This document shows, one piece after another, positions 8,879 through 18,144 of a DNA stretch of 29,969 nucleotides. The position numbers were made by a program, and so were the translations under genes. The stretch covers positions 1 through 29,969 of the IMG/VR virus record IMGVR_UViG_3300032291_000986; one strand, written 5' to 3'. Every line of letters begins with the position of its first letter. Within the stretch, counting starts at the first letter, position 1. Under the pieces are notes generated by a model. That model was not told the DNA's origin, did not search any database, and saw nothing but the letters and a program-made list of their open reading frames with translations. Source of the stretch: a virus.

Positions 8879-9709
8879 TTATGGAAAAGATTTCATAACT
8901 TCAGACTCTACAGCAAATAATTCTATTTTTGATGTAGAAGAATTTGTAATCTCAAATACACAATAGTGACCAAGCACCCCATGCGACTCAGCCACTGAGT
9001 TCTTGGTATAAAAGAAATAAGCGTCTTGGACCGGTATTGGCGTAGTTCCAGGTATCGTGATGTCGATGACAATCTGATTGACACCAAGCTTATAGTTCCT
9101 GTTTATTTGTAGTATTTGTCCTGCAAGATACTGTGCTGTTGCTGGTGGCAATGTAAAGTATAAGATGTCACCAATGCTCATAATATTGCCAAGGTCAATA
9201 AGTGGTGATACGGAGAAGTCAATCGTGTCTCCTGCTACATTCACCTGATAGCTCTTGCCGATACCATTAGTACTGCGGATAGCCAACTCACCACTCTCAT
9301 CGTTACGGACAAATGCGAAATATGACTGCTCTTTCTTTTCGAACCAAGTGTCAAGAATATAGCCTGAGTCCTGTATGTCAGTGTAGAGTATCGCACTCCA
9401 TGTTGCATCCCCCTCAAGGTTAAGCGTCTTAAATAGCTTATTCTCAAGAGGCACCTGATTGAATACGCTCTTTAGTGTAGTTGGCGTAAAGGCCAAGTTT
9501 TCATCTCCGATCGTAACCCACCAAGGTACATAAAACACATTCTTTTTGACATTGACATTATGCCTGTATAGATTACCTCCTTTGAATGTGTAGAAGTATT
9601 GGTTCATCCCTATCATCCAATCAGGGTTGTACGAGTAGAATGACACCCATCCCGATACAGCATTGCTGAACGATAGGGTATAGAAATCCTCGATAAGTAT
9701 AGGGTCCAT
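8879..9709 (-). CDS. Beta-rich tail-associated structural protein, 276 aa
   Basis: A beta-rich protein whose N-terminal third contains the pattern FSNAVSGWVSFYSYNPDW followed by YFYTFKGGNLYRHN. I remember this 'WVSF ... YYTFK.G.LW.H' pattern from structural proteins of Bacteroidota phages, often attached to large neck or tail proteins. The region that follows (SPLIDLGNIMSIGDILYF onward) looks like a small beta-barrel domain. There is no signal peptide or transmembrane segment. The start at 9709 is an ATG 11 bases after the previous stop. It lies downstream of the large hub gene and a Cys-containing tail protein, so a tail or distal hub role is inferred. Confidence 0.6.
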   Translation of the reverse strand: MDPILIEDFYTLSFSNAVSGWVSFYSYNPDWMIGMNQYFYTFKGGNLYRHNVNVKKNVFYVPWWVTIGDENLAFTPTTLKSVFNQVPLENKLFKTLNLEGDATWSAILYTDIQDSGYILDTWFEKKEQSYFAFVRNDESGELAIRSTNGIGKSYQVNVAGDTIDFSVSPLIDLGNIMSIGDILYFTLPPATAQYLAGQILQINRNYKLGVNQIVIDITIPGTTPIPVQDAYFFYTKNSVAESHGVLGHYCVFEITNSSTSKIELFAVESEVMKSFP

Positions 9710-9719
9710 TATTTATTTT

Positions 9720-10652
9720 TTATGATGCGCAATATGAATGGAATGCAATAATTACTCCGTCCTGTACTTGGAACGTGTCGTATGGTGCCGGGACTGGCAA
9801 TGCCCTGTAGTATCCATCAGGTAGGACATTCTCTCCGCTGCTATCCAAGAATACCCAATCGTATAGCCCTAGCGTGATGCCATCACCATTTACTGGTGCC
9901 ACATAGTATGTGTAGTTATATGGGAAGTTACAAAAAAACTCAGGCGATACTGTTGGTACGCCAAATGTCCCCAAGAATGATGGCAGCTCTAATGGGCATG
10001 AGATGCCAACTATAGCCTCAGAGTCAGGACATATCCCCACGATCGTCACGTTAATATATCGCTCGGTAGCATTTGTCTTTGGTATCACCATTACGCATAG
10101 GTCAGGATTGCCTGCTGTTAGCTGTATCTCACCGGCAGATACCGTGATGCTAGATGTCCCAACAGGGACATAGGCAGTCTCGTCCCATGAATACAAGTCA
10201 AGCGTTACAGGAGTGCCAACGACAATACAGTCATTAGGTATATCACCTATGTATGTGTATGCCGTACTTGGTGTACCTGCAAGTAGCCCGAAGACTTGAG
10301 AGCTTAGTTGATTATAGACCACTGAGTCATAGTCAACCTTTATGCCATTGACGGTGCTATTGACAGCTATGGTGATTATGACTGCCCCCACTGACGTTGG
10401 AGTATTCCCTGCGTCAAATGTAATGGTATAGATGCCCTGTAGCGATGGAGCCTCTACTGTGCCCTTGCACTCAGTGCCGCAAGTAGGACAAGCCTCAGCA
10501 GGTAGTAATACACCACCAACTTGTTCTCTTGCTGTAGCTCCGTCATAGTAGTAACCATCGGGAGCGACTGTGGTAAGCCCTGGGTCCAAGAACACTGTGG
10601 TCGCTGATGCTAGCGTTGGGCAGTTTAGGTAAAATGTTTGTTGTACTGGCAT
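9720..10652 (-). CDS. Cys-containing beta-sandwich tail protein, 310 aa
   Basis: Unrecognised beta-rich protein. DGYY occurs near the N-terminus (about residue 32, followed by a CPTCGTEC cluster) and again near the C-terminus (about residue 281), suggesting that similar end modules flank a central beta-sandwich part. The central part (FDAGNTPTSVGAVIITI, then DCIVVGTPVTLDLYSW and VTIVGICP) is Thr/Val/Ser-rich like phage Ig-type domains. CPTCGTEC could bind metal or form disulfides. Located 9 bases after the hub gene stop and before the 276-residue protein, it probably belongs to the tail or its appendages. The exact job is unknown. Confidence 0.55.
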   Translation of the reverse strand: MPVQQTFYLNCPTLASATTVFLDPGLTTVAPDGYYYDGATAREQVGGVLLPAEACPTCGTECKGTVEAPSLQGIYTITFDAGNTPTSVGAVIITIAVNSTVNGIKVDYDSVVYNQLSSQVFGLLAGTPSTAYTYIGDIPNDCIVVGTPVTLDLYSWDETAYVPVGTSSITVSAGEIQLTAGNPDLCVMVIPKTNATERYINVTIVGICPDSEAIVGISCPLELPSFLGTFGVPTVSPEFFCNFPYNYTYYVAPVNGDGITLGLYDWVFLDSSGENVLPDGYYRALPVPAPYDTFQVQDGVIIAFHSYCAS

Positions 10653-10661
10653 AATTATTTT

Positions 10662-13600
10662 TTAACCTCCGCATATACAGCTCTCCATATAAATTATTGG
10701 ATTGCCTTGTAAAATTGTGTAATTCTCTTTGTCATTTGGTATACATAGGCTTACTGACGTGTTAGGAGCTAGTGTCTCCGTGTATGTCTCAGGCGATCCG
10801 CATAAGCCAAGAGGAAACTCTATAATTGCATCCTCAGTTGCCTCCTTTGGATTTTGGAATACGTATAAATTGCATAGCTCTGTACATGGCTCACAATTGC
10901 AACACACCTCATCAAGTGCCGTAGGGTGATAGCAAAGCTGCACACCAATAGATGAGCGTAGGTCCCATATAAGATATAGATACTGTCCATCAACCGTTGG
11001 AGGCACTATAAATGCAGCATTGTAGATACCTGTCGATGGATTGACAATAGGCGTAGCTATGCTTGATACCGCTAGTAACGCCTGCATATCAATGTCATTG
11101 TTACCATATAGCGTGCTAGTCCTTGCATATCTGAACTTATTCTGTCCTGGCTCAAACACATACGACACGTATGGCGGTGTCTCATTTATCTGTAATGTCA
11201 TTAGCGCTCCCTCTGGTGGTAGGCTACCCTGACCCTCAAATCCACTCGTTGTAAGGTAGTATGACACCAATGGGTTATTTGTCCCTGACGTAAAGATAAA
11301 GAAGTTCGACTGTATTGGTGAGGTATATGGCGTATTGACATAGCTAAATTGCTTCAATGTCGTTAAACCTGCATCGCAGTCATCTGTGAGTACTACCTCT
11401 ACAAGTGTCATAGGTATAGGCACTGGGCATCCAATAGTTACGCTTACTACGGAGTTGCCTGTAGCGGTAATTGTAACATCTGCTGTAGTTGGCACCTGTA
11501 ATCCCTTGAAGAAAGTAATAGAGCCTGATGATGTTATAACACCAGTTGAATATATTGTACCGTTATAATTTACATCAATTACAAGGGAAGCTCCGCTATC
11601 AATAGTCTGTACAATCCAATCCACATTTACTGGTCCAATTTTGGTTGCAAAGTCTACGCAGAAAGTATTTACAGTTGTTACTTCACCCTGAGCAAATGTG
11701 AAAGTTCTAGTGATACCACACTTGATACACTCCTCCGGCATTGGTATCTCTATGTCGTTTAGCGTCAGTACATACTCATTCATATATGGGTCGAATGCTC
11801 CTAGCTTTTGGTTATTGAACCTTGCAATGAACTCATCTCTAAACCATGTCCTCATATTCATATCAGAGATGACTGCGAGCTGCTCATTAGAGTATGAGTT
11901 GCCTCTGAGCTGTATTACTGCACCTCTCTTGGCATCAGTAAAGAACTTGTCATATCCCCACTTAGAGTAGCTCTCAGGGTTGAAGCTTATGCCATAGTTC
12001 TCGACTCTCGCTATCTGCGTACCTAACACCTCAGGCACCGAGGTGATAGCACCACCGGCAGCAGCATCAGATAATAGGTTCTTTCCTGCAAGGACGTATG
12101 ACACCTTGTCCTCTTGTAGGACTAGCACGTCAGTCTCTCTACCATCAAGGATGTATATGGCTCCGAATGATAGCTCAAGGTTCTTATAGTTGAGCAGGGC
12201 ACCGTTGAACTCATTAAGCTTATTTACATTGGTCTCAGGATTGTACACACCGCTATAGGTGATGTCAGCAAAGCGCCTTGACTCTTTGTAGTCTTGAGCG
12301 GCTACTGTTGTTACCCTGTTGCCAAGGTTAAAGTCTCTGCCGATGATTGAGTCTCTTATCTTGTAGCTCTCGGCACCATTACCAAATGCAAAGCAATTAA
12401 AGAATCCTGTTTGAATTATTCCAGGAGTGCTTGTTCCTATGTCTTGCGATTGATCGCCTGCTGACCCATTTGATAGGTGATTGCCACTTGCGTCAATCGG
12501 AAACGATAAGTTGTTCTCAAAGAATACATCAGGTAGCGTATCAATTGGTTGTGTCTCAAATATAATCGACTCTGCTGTTCTAAACACAGTGATATTTGCA
12601 ATTACTCTTGATTTTCTATTTTGAGTTGAGCCACAAGCCCAAGTACCTGACATATATAGCTCTAATGCCCCAGTTATTGGATGCAGGTAAAATCTCCAAT
12701 AATTATCACATAGTTGACCTGATGTGATTGTCCCATTGGTAGGTATAAAAATATTATTTACAGGACAAGCACCTCCTCCAACTTCTTGATCCCCATCATT
12801 TAAAGTACTTGCAATATTATCATTTATAAACCAATCTTCCATATTTGCATAATTAGAAGATGATGTATAAGTCTTTTTTAATGTATATATCCTCTTTTCG
12901 CAAGCGTTTCCTCCAAAGCCTATTCTCTCAAATCTTATATCAAATACAATAACAGTTCCTGCGTCAACAGTATATGGTATATAAAATCCTGGATTTGATG
13001 GGTCCTCTAAACTCATTGGGTATGCCAATATAGGTGACGTTCCAGAAGTAGAACTTACCGCAGTAAGTGTTCCAAACTCTATTGTAGAATATGACAATGG
13101 ATTCACAGAGAAGCCATTAGCCTTTATTTTCATATAGACACCAGCAGGAGGAGTTGGTGTAATCAAAGGGTCAAACCCAGATTGCTTTGCCTCCTTTTCT
13201 AATACGGTTGCAAAAACGCAGGTCTGCATCGGTCCTTCACTATCTGCCTTTACAGTTAACCTATCTCCTTCCTCTACCTTCCTTGGGTTTTCTCCTTGAA
13301 GCAAGAAGTATGTTTCTTGAGTAGAACTATTGGTAAAAAATATACTTGAGTAAATAGTCTCATATCCTGCCTGATTTGCCTTGCATACAAACTTATACCT
13401 CTTAGCCCAATAAGGAGCAACTTGTGTTGTTGGTATTGTTACTGTAATTGAGTTTACAAGAGATGAGTAACTACATGGAACATGAACAGTATTTAATGAG
13501 CTTACATTTGTCAAAGTTGATCTACCAAACTCATCCATATAAACAATACCAATCTCATAATCTCTATTACTGTGCAAGCTTTTTTGGCTTGATAAATCCT

Positions 13601-15335
13601 GCAATTGGACGCTAGCATTTTTAATGGTACCAAACAATGCTACTAAATCAAATGGAGGAGTTTGAGTATAATCATAATACACGATAGCTAAAAACTGTAA
13701 AGAAAAAACATTGCTACTTGGAGAAGCTGTTATTGCTATAGGCTGTCCATTTGCTGTGATTCCACTCTCGTATTTAATCCCATTATATGCAAATAATGAC
13801 AAGAACTGGGGCCAAGCACAATTGTATATATCGGTAAAAGTTAATCCATCGCAAGAATCGTCACCTCCAGGAGTTGGATTATATATAGGCTTTATATTTG
13901 CTGCTGTTCCTATTGCTTGCTGAAACTCTATGCTTGTTGCTAATTGATAAGGTGAGCTATAATTTACTGGAAGAGTAAAAGTAAAACTGCAACTTACGTC
14001 ATAGCCTAAAGTGGAAAAAGTGTTAAAGGTTATATCAAATGCCAATATCCTACCTTGCAATAATGGTATCCCTGTCAAATCTATGTCTAGCTGAGTATCA
14101 GGTCTAGTACAAGGGGGAGAGCAAGGGTTGAAAGCGGTATTCGAAAGAGGTAAAGAACTATCGCTAGTAGTAGATGGAATATCATTAGTTCCAATAAACT
14201 GAGACACTAGCGCAGTGGTATAGTCAAATCTTACATCTTGCCCATTACTATCGATTATGTTATATCCATCTACATAGTTCCCATACATCAACCTGTTGCC
14301 CATAATTGTTTGAGCCTTAGCTAATCTTGGGACATTGTCATAGAGTCTCAATAGCTCTGACTCCGGAAGGATAGTAAATATTTTATTATTTATAAATAAG
14401 TACGTTTGAATAGTATAATCTGCCCATCCCACATTCTGCTTAGTGAATCGCTCGATTACTTTTATAATGTTTCCTGTTGAATCTTTATATAGTAAATCAA
14501 TGCCAACTACCAATGGTCCACCTGTATTAAAGCTTACATTAACAGCATTAAACTTGTTCTCCATTCCTTGATTAAGGAAGCTGTTTGTGCTGAACTGAAA
14601 AGAGCTTGGCTCAAATGCAATCTCAGACCATTGAGATGTAGCGGTGTATTCCCCATCAATGTATCTATACCTATAAGCAAAGCATAAAAACCTATCCTCA
14701 AGATAGTTTTCCTGACCATCTACCTCAATAAGAGATATCGTTGGCGCTTCGGTAGGTGGCTTCTTAATGACAAGGATTGTCTCTGCAAGTAGGTCAGGCT
14801 GTCCGTTATAGTCAACACCTGCCCCATCAGGATTAGCGTAGCCCCTATTGATATTGATGAACCTAGGCTGATTATAGTCATCAGTCCAAAATAATAAATC
14901 CTCAACAATATCTACCCCTGTAATCAAATAGTCAGGGTTGAAATTCAATGTAGTATTTACTCCCCCTCCATCATCTACACTAACAATATGATATGTCAAT
15001 ACCTGAGACACCATATTAAACGATACCACTAGGTCAATCTTACCAGTATTTGACTTAGTAAAATTTGAGTCATGAACAAACCAATACAAAGTCTCTCTTG
15101 CGCTGTCATTGATGGCACCGATACATCTAGCATCAGTACTCAATTGATCGCCATCATAAGATAACGCAGTCAATGGCAAGTTACCATTCGTATTCTCAAT
15201 AACTCCTGCCTCTGACTTCTCTGTCGATCCCATCCTGACATTCATAGCGTCAATATACTCCCCATCAGGGACTACTCGCTCATCGAATGTCTTATTCATT
15301 TTACCGGCAATAAAGTTCCTTGTAAAATTCGCCAT
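10662..15335 (-). CDS. Large tail hub / stabilisation-type protein, 1557 aa
   Basis: The N-terminus (NFIAGKMNKTFDERVVPDGE, then YIDAMNVRMGSTEKS) is typical of the large 'stabilisation' or tail-hub proteins of crAss-like and other Bacteroidota podoviruses, loosely comparable to P22 gp10. Residues 1-395 and 920-1200 contain repeated beta elements suggestive of a propeller-like body (for example DILFWTDDYNQPRFININ in pattern form, and LGAFDPYMNEYVLTLND). Residues 395-910 form an AT-rich, compositionally distinct segment. From about residue 1200 come Thr/Val-rich beta-sandwich modules and a Cys-rich part (CCNCEPC; the protein ends ESCICGG). No catalytic residues were seen. It starts 2 bases after the ring protein stop. 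It probably forms the distal ring of the short tail. The hub assignment is moderately confident. Confidence 0.7.
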   Translation of the reverse strand: MANFTRNFIAGKMNKTFDERVVPDGEYIDAMNVRMGSTEKSEAGVIENTNGNLPLTALSYDGDQLSTDARCIGAINDSARETLYWFVHDSNFTKSNTGKIDLVVSFNMVSQVLTYHIVSVDDGGGVNTTLNFNPDYLITGVDIVEDLLFWTDDYNQPRFININRGYANPDGAGVDYNGQPDLLAETILVIKKPPTEAPTISLIEVDGQENYLEDRFLCFAYRYRYIDGEYTATSQWSEIAFEPSSFQFSTNSFLNQGMENKFNAVNVSFNTGGPLVVGIDLLYKDSTGNIIKVIERFTKQNVGWADYTIQTYLFINNKIFTILPESELLRLYDNVPRLAKAQTIMGNRLMYGNYVDGYNIIDSNGQDVRFDYTTALVSQFIGTNDIPSTTSDSSLPLSNTAFNPCSPPCTRPDTQLDIDLTGIPLLQGRILAFDITFNTFSTLGYDVSCSFTFTLPVNYSSPYQLATSIEFQQAIGTAANIKPIYNPTPGGDDSCDGLTFTDIYNCAWPQFLSLFAYNGIKYESGITANGQPIAITASPSSNVFSLQFLAIVYYDYTQTPPFDLVALFGTIKNASVQLQDLSSQKSLHSNRDYEIGIVYMDEFGRSTLTNVSSLNTVHVPCSYSSLVNSITVTIPTTQVAPYWAKRYKFVCKANQAGYETIYSSIFFTNSSTQETYFLLQGENPRKVEEGDRLTVKADSEGPMQTCVFATVLEKEAKQSGFDPLITPTPPAGVYMKIKANGFSVNPLSYSTIEFGTLTAVSSTSGTSPILAYPMSLEDPSNPGFYIPYTVDAGTVIVFDIRFERIGFGGNACEKRIYTLKKTYTSSSNYANMEDWFINDNIASTLNDGDQEVGGGACPVNNIFIPTNGTITSGQLCDNYWRFYLHPITGALELYMSGTWACGSTQNRKSRVIANITVFRTAESIIFETQPIDTLPDVFFENNLSFPIDASGNHLSNGSAGDQSQDIGTSTPGIIQTGFFNCFAFGNGAESYKIRDSIIGRDFNLGNRVTTVAAQDYKESRRFADITYSGVYNPETNVNKLNEFNGALLNYKNLELSFGAIYILDGRETDVLVLQEDKVSYVLAGKNLLSDAAAGGAITSVPEVLGTQIARVENYGISFNPESYSKWGYDKFFTDAKRGAVIQLRGNSYSNEQLAVISDMNMRTWFRDEFIARFNNQKLGAFDPYMNEYVLTLNDIEIPMPEECIKCGITRTFTFAQGEVTTVNTFCVDFATKIGPVNVDWIVQTIDSGASLVIDVNYNGTIYSTGVITSSGSITFFKGLQVPTTADVTITATGNSVVSVTIGCPVPIPMTLVEVVLTDDCDAGLTTLKQFSYVNTPYTSPIQSNFFIFTSGTNNPLVSYYLTTSGFEGQGSLPPEGALMTLQINETPPYVSYVFEPGQNKFRYARTSTLYGNNDIDMQALLAVSSIATPIVNPSTGIYNAAFIVPPTVDGQYLYLIWDLRSSIGVQLCYHPTALDEVCCNCEPCTELCNLYVFQNPKEATEDAIIEFPLGLCGSPETYTETLAPNTSVSLCIPNDKENYTILQGNPIIYMESCICGG

Positions 15336-15337
15336 TG

Positions 15338-16321
15338 TTATTTGATTATCTTATCCATTCCTCTCAAATTCATTAAGAGCCTTCCTGGATGAATGTTGCT
15401 AATTCTTATTTTTGCATTTCTTAAAAGCGCCTGCTTCTCCTTTCTAGCTCTCGCCACAATGTACTCCTGTACACCAAGCTTGCTATTTAATATCTCATAC
15501 CTGATATAGGCGTACACATACTGCTCAAACAATTTGTTTACTGAGATAGCTGAGTTGTCACCATTCTCCATACCATCAGACACATACTCAAGGATAACTG
15601 TAGCGCATCTGTTATGGTGATGATGAGGGTTGTCTTCACAGTTGCCATATTGCCAATTACCAGTGTGTAAAATTGCGCTGTCAAAGTTTATGACCCCAGC
15701 CTTCTTGTCAATATTGAACGTAGGATTGCGATTAGCTGTCTCAGTGTTCAACCCGAAGGCACCACCAAAGCCATACTCAAAGTACCACATCCCATCAACA
15801 CACCAACCATAGTGCCCATCGAACTGATGGCCATGGTTTAGGTAGATGCTCTTTTTCATATTATGCAACCTATCGTAGTCAATGTTTGAGTGCTGTGGCT
15901 CCAAGATGTTACCATTTTGGTCAAACAGAATATTGCAATCATTGTCCTGCAAATACGCCTTTGATGATAGTGTTTGTATATTCTCAGAAAGAGGCAACAG
16001 AGTTCCATTCACATAAAGCGAGATGCGCACCCAGTTGACAAAGTCGGGCGGCAGCACATAGCGTAGCTGGTCGCAGACACTAAGCTCAAGGACTTTAATC
16101 TCCTTGAATGCATCATAGTTCAACTCCTGGATAGCTCTTTTTGCGTGGAACAATGTCTTATATCGCTCCTCGTTATTGACCAATGAGTGGTTGCCGGTAT
16201 ACATCAACTGAAAGTTGTTGACGATGTCGAACAGGCTAACATATTGATACGACCCCCAATTGGCATCCGTTGGATTATTGCCATTATTGGTGTAATACTG
16301 AAAATTTGATATATATGCCAT
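15338..16321 (-). CDS. Tail tubular / ring protein (P22 gp4 or T7 gp11-like), 327 aa
   Basis: The pattern is helical N-terminal segments (FHAKRAIQELNYDAFKEIKV), then LRYVLPPDFVNWVRISLYVN followed by a Gly-turn and LLPL. This order is characteristic of phage tail tubular or head-to-tail ring proteins, where a helical bundle precedes a 'LP-x-DF' beta segment. The C-terminus returns to helix (FEQYVYAYIRYEILNSK, then basic ARARKEKQALLRNAKIR). A His cluster (NPHHHHNRC, about residue 235) is unusual. It lies directly between the adaptor gene (3-base gap) and the hub gene (2-base gap), exactly where a ring protein is expected. The family match is from memory of pattern, not a search. Confidence 0.7.
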   Translation of the reverse strand: MAYISNFQYYTNNGNNPTDANWGSYQYVSLFDIVNNFQLMYTGNHSLVNNEERYKTLFHAKRAIQELNYDAFKEIKVLELSVCDQLRYVLPPDFVNWVRISLYVNGTLLPLSENIQTLSSKAYLQDNDCNILFDQNGNILEPQHSNIDYDRLHNMKKSIYLNHGHQFDGHYGWCVDGMWYFEYGFGGAFGLNTETANRNPTFNIDKKAGVINFDSAILHTGNWQYGNCEDNPHHHHNRCATVILEYVSDGMENGDNSAISVNKLFEQYVYAYIRYEILNSKLGVQEYIVARARKEKQALLRNAKIRISNIHPGRLLMNLRGMDKIIK

Positions 16322-16324
16322 TTG

Positions 16325-17287
16325 TTATGAATTTGCTGATTGTTGTTGCTCTTGAGACATAGCGAATTGAGCCACCTCAGTCTCGCGAATGCTAATGCCA
16401 CAGTACTGTAATATTTTCATTACAAGCTTGTACTCATCCTCAAGCGGCAGGTCAAAGTCTTGATAGTCAGGCTGTGATTGGTCAAATACAGGCTCACCAC
16501 TAGCAAGTGAGATGTACGTCCATTTCGGTGGCCTTGGGTATGCAAAGTAAACTGCCTGCACAGCGCCATACCCCGACACGCTAACTGGATACACAGTAAG
16601 AATATTGCTATTAGACAATGTGTACGCAGGATACTGAGCAGATGGAGTAGTGAGCAGGGATTGGTTTAGCATAAGTATTTTACCCATTGTCACCTTCTCA
16701 GCCTCGCTGATCACTGATGCCTTATATACCTTATAGTCTTGGCCTATAGCCGTAAAGATGTCATCTGTTATGTCAAGGGCTGTAGCTGACACGCCTGTCA
16801 CGAATGCACCCTCATAGAGAGTGGTATTGACAACTACGTCACCAACAGATACGCCTGCCGTTACAAAGCTCGCACCGGCATCTATCAATTGGTATGACGG
16901 TACAGTGTTTGTATTAGCTCCTGATGCCAACACAGTTGTGTAACAGTTGACTCTATTTATCAAGTAGTAGTCAGACCCTGTTGTTGTTAGCGATGGAGCG
17001 AAGAAATTATTTCCGATATACCCTGATGCCGCAGGGCTTGGTACAAGGAACTTAGTAGTAATAAATGTCTCTAGCAGCTCTGCTATAGGTTGCTCTAAGT
17101 CTGCATAGTCAGTACCTGCCATGCGACCATTCTCCATATTTATAACCTTGTTGTATGTCGCAAAGTACTCCTCAAATATCTCCATCTGAGCTTGCAATGC
17201 ATACAGGTTGAAGTCAGCCGGTGAGATGTACCCATAGTTGTTCTTGTTCAGAACAGACTGCACTGTATTTCTTACTGAGTTGATCAT
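16325..17287 (-). CDS. Head-tail adaptor / ring protein, 320 aa, with inserted beta domain
   Basis: Residues 1-85 (for example FNLYALQAQMEIFEEYFATY and LLETFITTKFLVPS) and the C-terminus (FDLPLEDEYKLVMKILQYCG, then ISIRETEVAQFA) form a helical frame typical of structural connector proteins in crAss-like phages. Residues about 130-190 are an inserted beta module (LIDAGASFVTAGVSVGDVVV, then DITDDIFTAIGQDYKVY), a pattern I have met in unrelated phage proteins. The gene begins with ATG at 17287, directly after a terminator and a TAnnTTTG element, and leads the tail operon. It probably docks on the portal. The adaptor role is inferred from order and family resemblance. Confidence 0.65.
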   Translation of the reverse strand: MINSVRNTVQSVLNKNNYGYISPADFNLYALQAQMEIFEEYFATYNKVINMENGRMAGTDYADLEQPIAELLETFITTKFLVPSPAASGYIGNNFFAPSLTTTGSDYYLINRVNCYTTVLASGANTNTVPSYQLIDAGASFVTAGVSVGDVVVNTTLYEGAFVTGVSATALDITDDIFTAIGQDYKVYKASVISEAEKVTMGKILMLNQSLLTTPSAQYPAYTLSNSNILTVYPVSVSGYGAVQAVYFAYPRPPKWTYISLASGEPVFDQSQPDYQDFDLPLEDEYKLVMKILQYCGISIRETEVAQFAMSQEQQQSANS

Positions 17288-17301
17288 TCTCTATTTTTTT
17301 A

Positions 17302-17309
17302 CAAATATA
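17302..17309 (-). promoter_or_regulatory. Candidate Bacteroidota -7 promoter element (TATATTTG)
   Basis: The minus-strand sequence TATATTTG matches the Bacteroidota TAnnTTTG -7 consensus. It lies between the U-tract of the upstream terminator and the ATG of the adaptor gene, 14 bases before that ATG. No TTTG -33 element is visible at normal distance, so it is weak. If active, the transcript leader would be very short. Confidence 0.3.
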
Positions 17310-17340
17310 AAAAAAAGAGGGCATATATTTACACCCTCTC
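17309..17340 (-). terminator. Intrinsic terminator after the 250-aa gene
   Basis: On the minus strand a GC-rich stem (AGAGGG at 17334-17339 paired with CCCTCT at 17316-17321) closes a 12-base loop and is followed directly by a run of Ts (opposite As at 17309-17316). It lies about 30 bases after the stop of the 250-residue gene and points in the direction of transcription. It lacks a T-tract on the other side, so it acts on the minus strand only. Confidence 0.85.
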
Positions 17341-17370
17341 TTACTATAACTCTAAAATATTTTCACTTGA

Positions 17371-18123
17371 CTACGTTAAGTATGTCTCTAACATCTTTAG
17401 CGCATCAAGGCCTTCGTCACTTTGTAAGAACTGTCCAGCAAAATCATGTGGGTCAGCACCGAATGGTATTGAACACATTTTCTTTTTGTTGGATGGTGTT
17501 GTAAACCAAATCTCTCTGTCATTATTGCGGAGAGCCAATAGTCTCTTTTCGAAGAATAGCATAATCTTGCCTTGGTATTTTAACTCAGGGTCATTTATGG
17601 TTTGCATAAAATCCCTTGGGTTCATCTTGGCAAAAATAAGCATATCTCTTTTTAATTCTGCTGTTGAGATGGCAGATGGGTCCTTACCAAATAGCACCCT
17701 TGTCATAATCTCAAGCTGCTCAATGCTTAAACCTCTTGCTGCAATCAATGCATCTACCTCAATGTTCAAGTCCTCAACTTCTTCAAATGCCTCTTTTTCT
17801 TTATCTACCTCTTCAAAAATCTTTCCATTCAGTGGATGATAATGCATGAATGCTTGCAAAGAAGGATTTGTTTTTGAAACTCTTAAAAGTCCATCTTCAA
17901 AGATAACAGGTTCTAAAATTGCATTGCCATCTTGCTCATCCTCAAATGGTGTCTTTTGGTTTGATGCATATCTCAGCGCTCTGTTTACATTGTTCTTCTC
18001 ATCATACCACATCAATGGAAACCTTGGATGATTTCTTGATGCCAATGTGTATGATAATGGAGCTGATTGACCTTTTAATCTATATACCTTATCAGTAGGT
18101 ACCATTTTTTTTATCTCAGACAT
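17371..18123 (-). CDS. Conserved-looking unknown protein between capsid and tail modules, 250 aa
   Basis: I do not recognise the family with certainty. The N-terminal 110 residues (YRLKGQSAPLSYTLASRNHP, then MWYDEKNNVNRALRYASNQK and SLQAFMHYHPLNGKIFEE) look like a compact domain. An acidic helix follows (DKEKEAFEEVEDLNIEVDAL), then a mostly helical C-terminal half. The frame is open back to an ATG at 18171, but that upstream part lies inside the stem of the capsid terminator, so the ATG at 18123 (MSEIKKMVPTDKVYRL) is the likely start. The gene is bracketed by two strong intrinsic terminators, so its dosage is probably set apart from both neighbours. It may be a minor head protein or a regulatory late protein; the evidence does not decide. 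Confidence 0.7.
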   Translation of the reverse strand: MSEIKKMVPTDKVYRLKGQSAPLSYTLASRNHPRFPLMWYDEKNNVNRALRYASNQKTPFEDEQDGNAILEPVIFEDGLLRVSKTNPSLQAFMHYHPLNGKIFEEVDKEKEAFEEVEDLNIEVDALIAARGLSIEQLEIMTRVLFGKDPSAISTAELKRDMLIFAKMNPRDFMQTINDPELKYQGKIMLFFEKRLLALRNNDREIWFTTPSNKKKMCSIPFGADPHDFAGQFLQSDEGLDALKMLETYLT

Positions 18124-18144
18124 ATATTTAATTTGATTTAATTT

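Noticed and set aside
10662-15335. Tape-measure protein
   Set aside because: The protein is beta-rich with no long coiled coil, and its N-terminus matches hub/stabilisation-type proteins.
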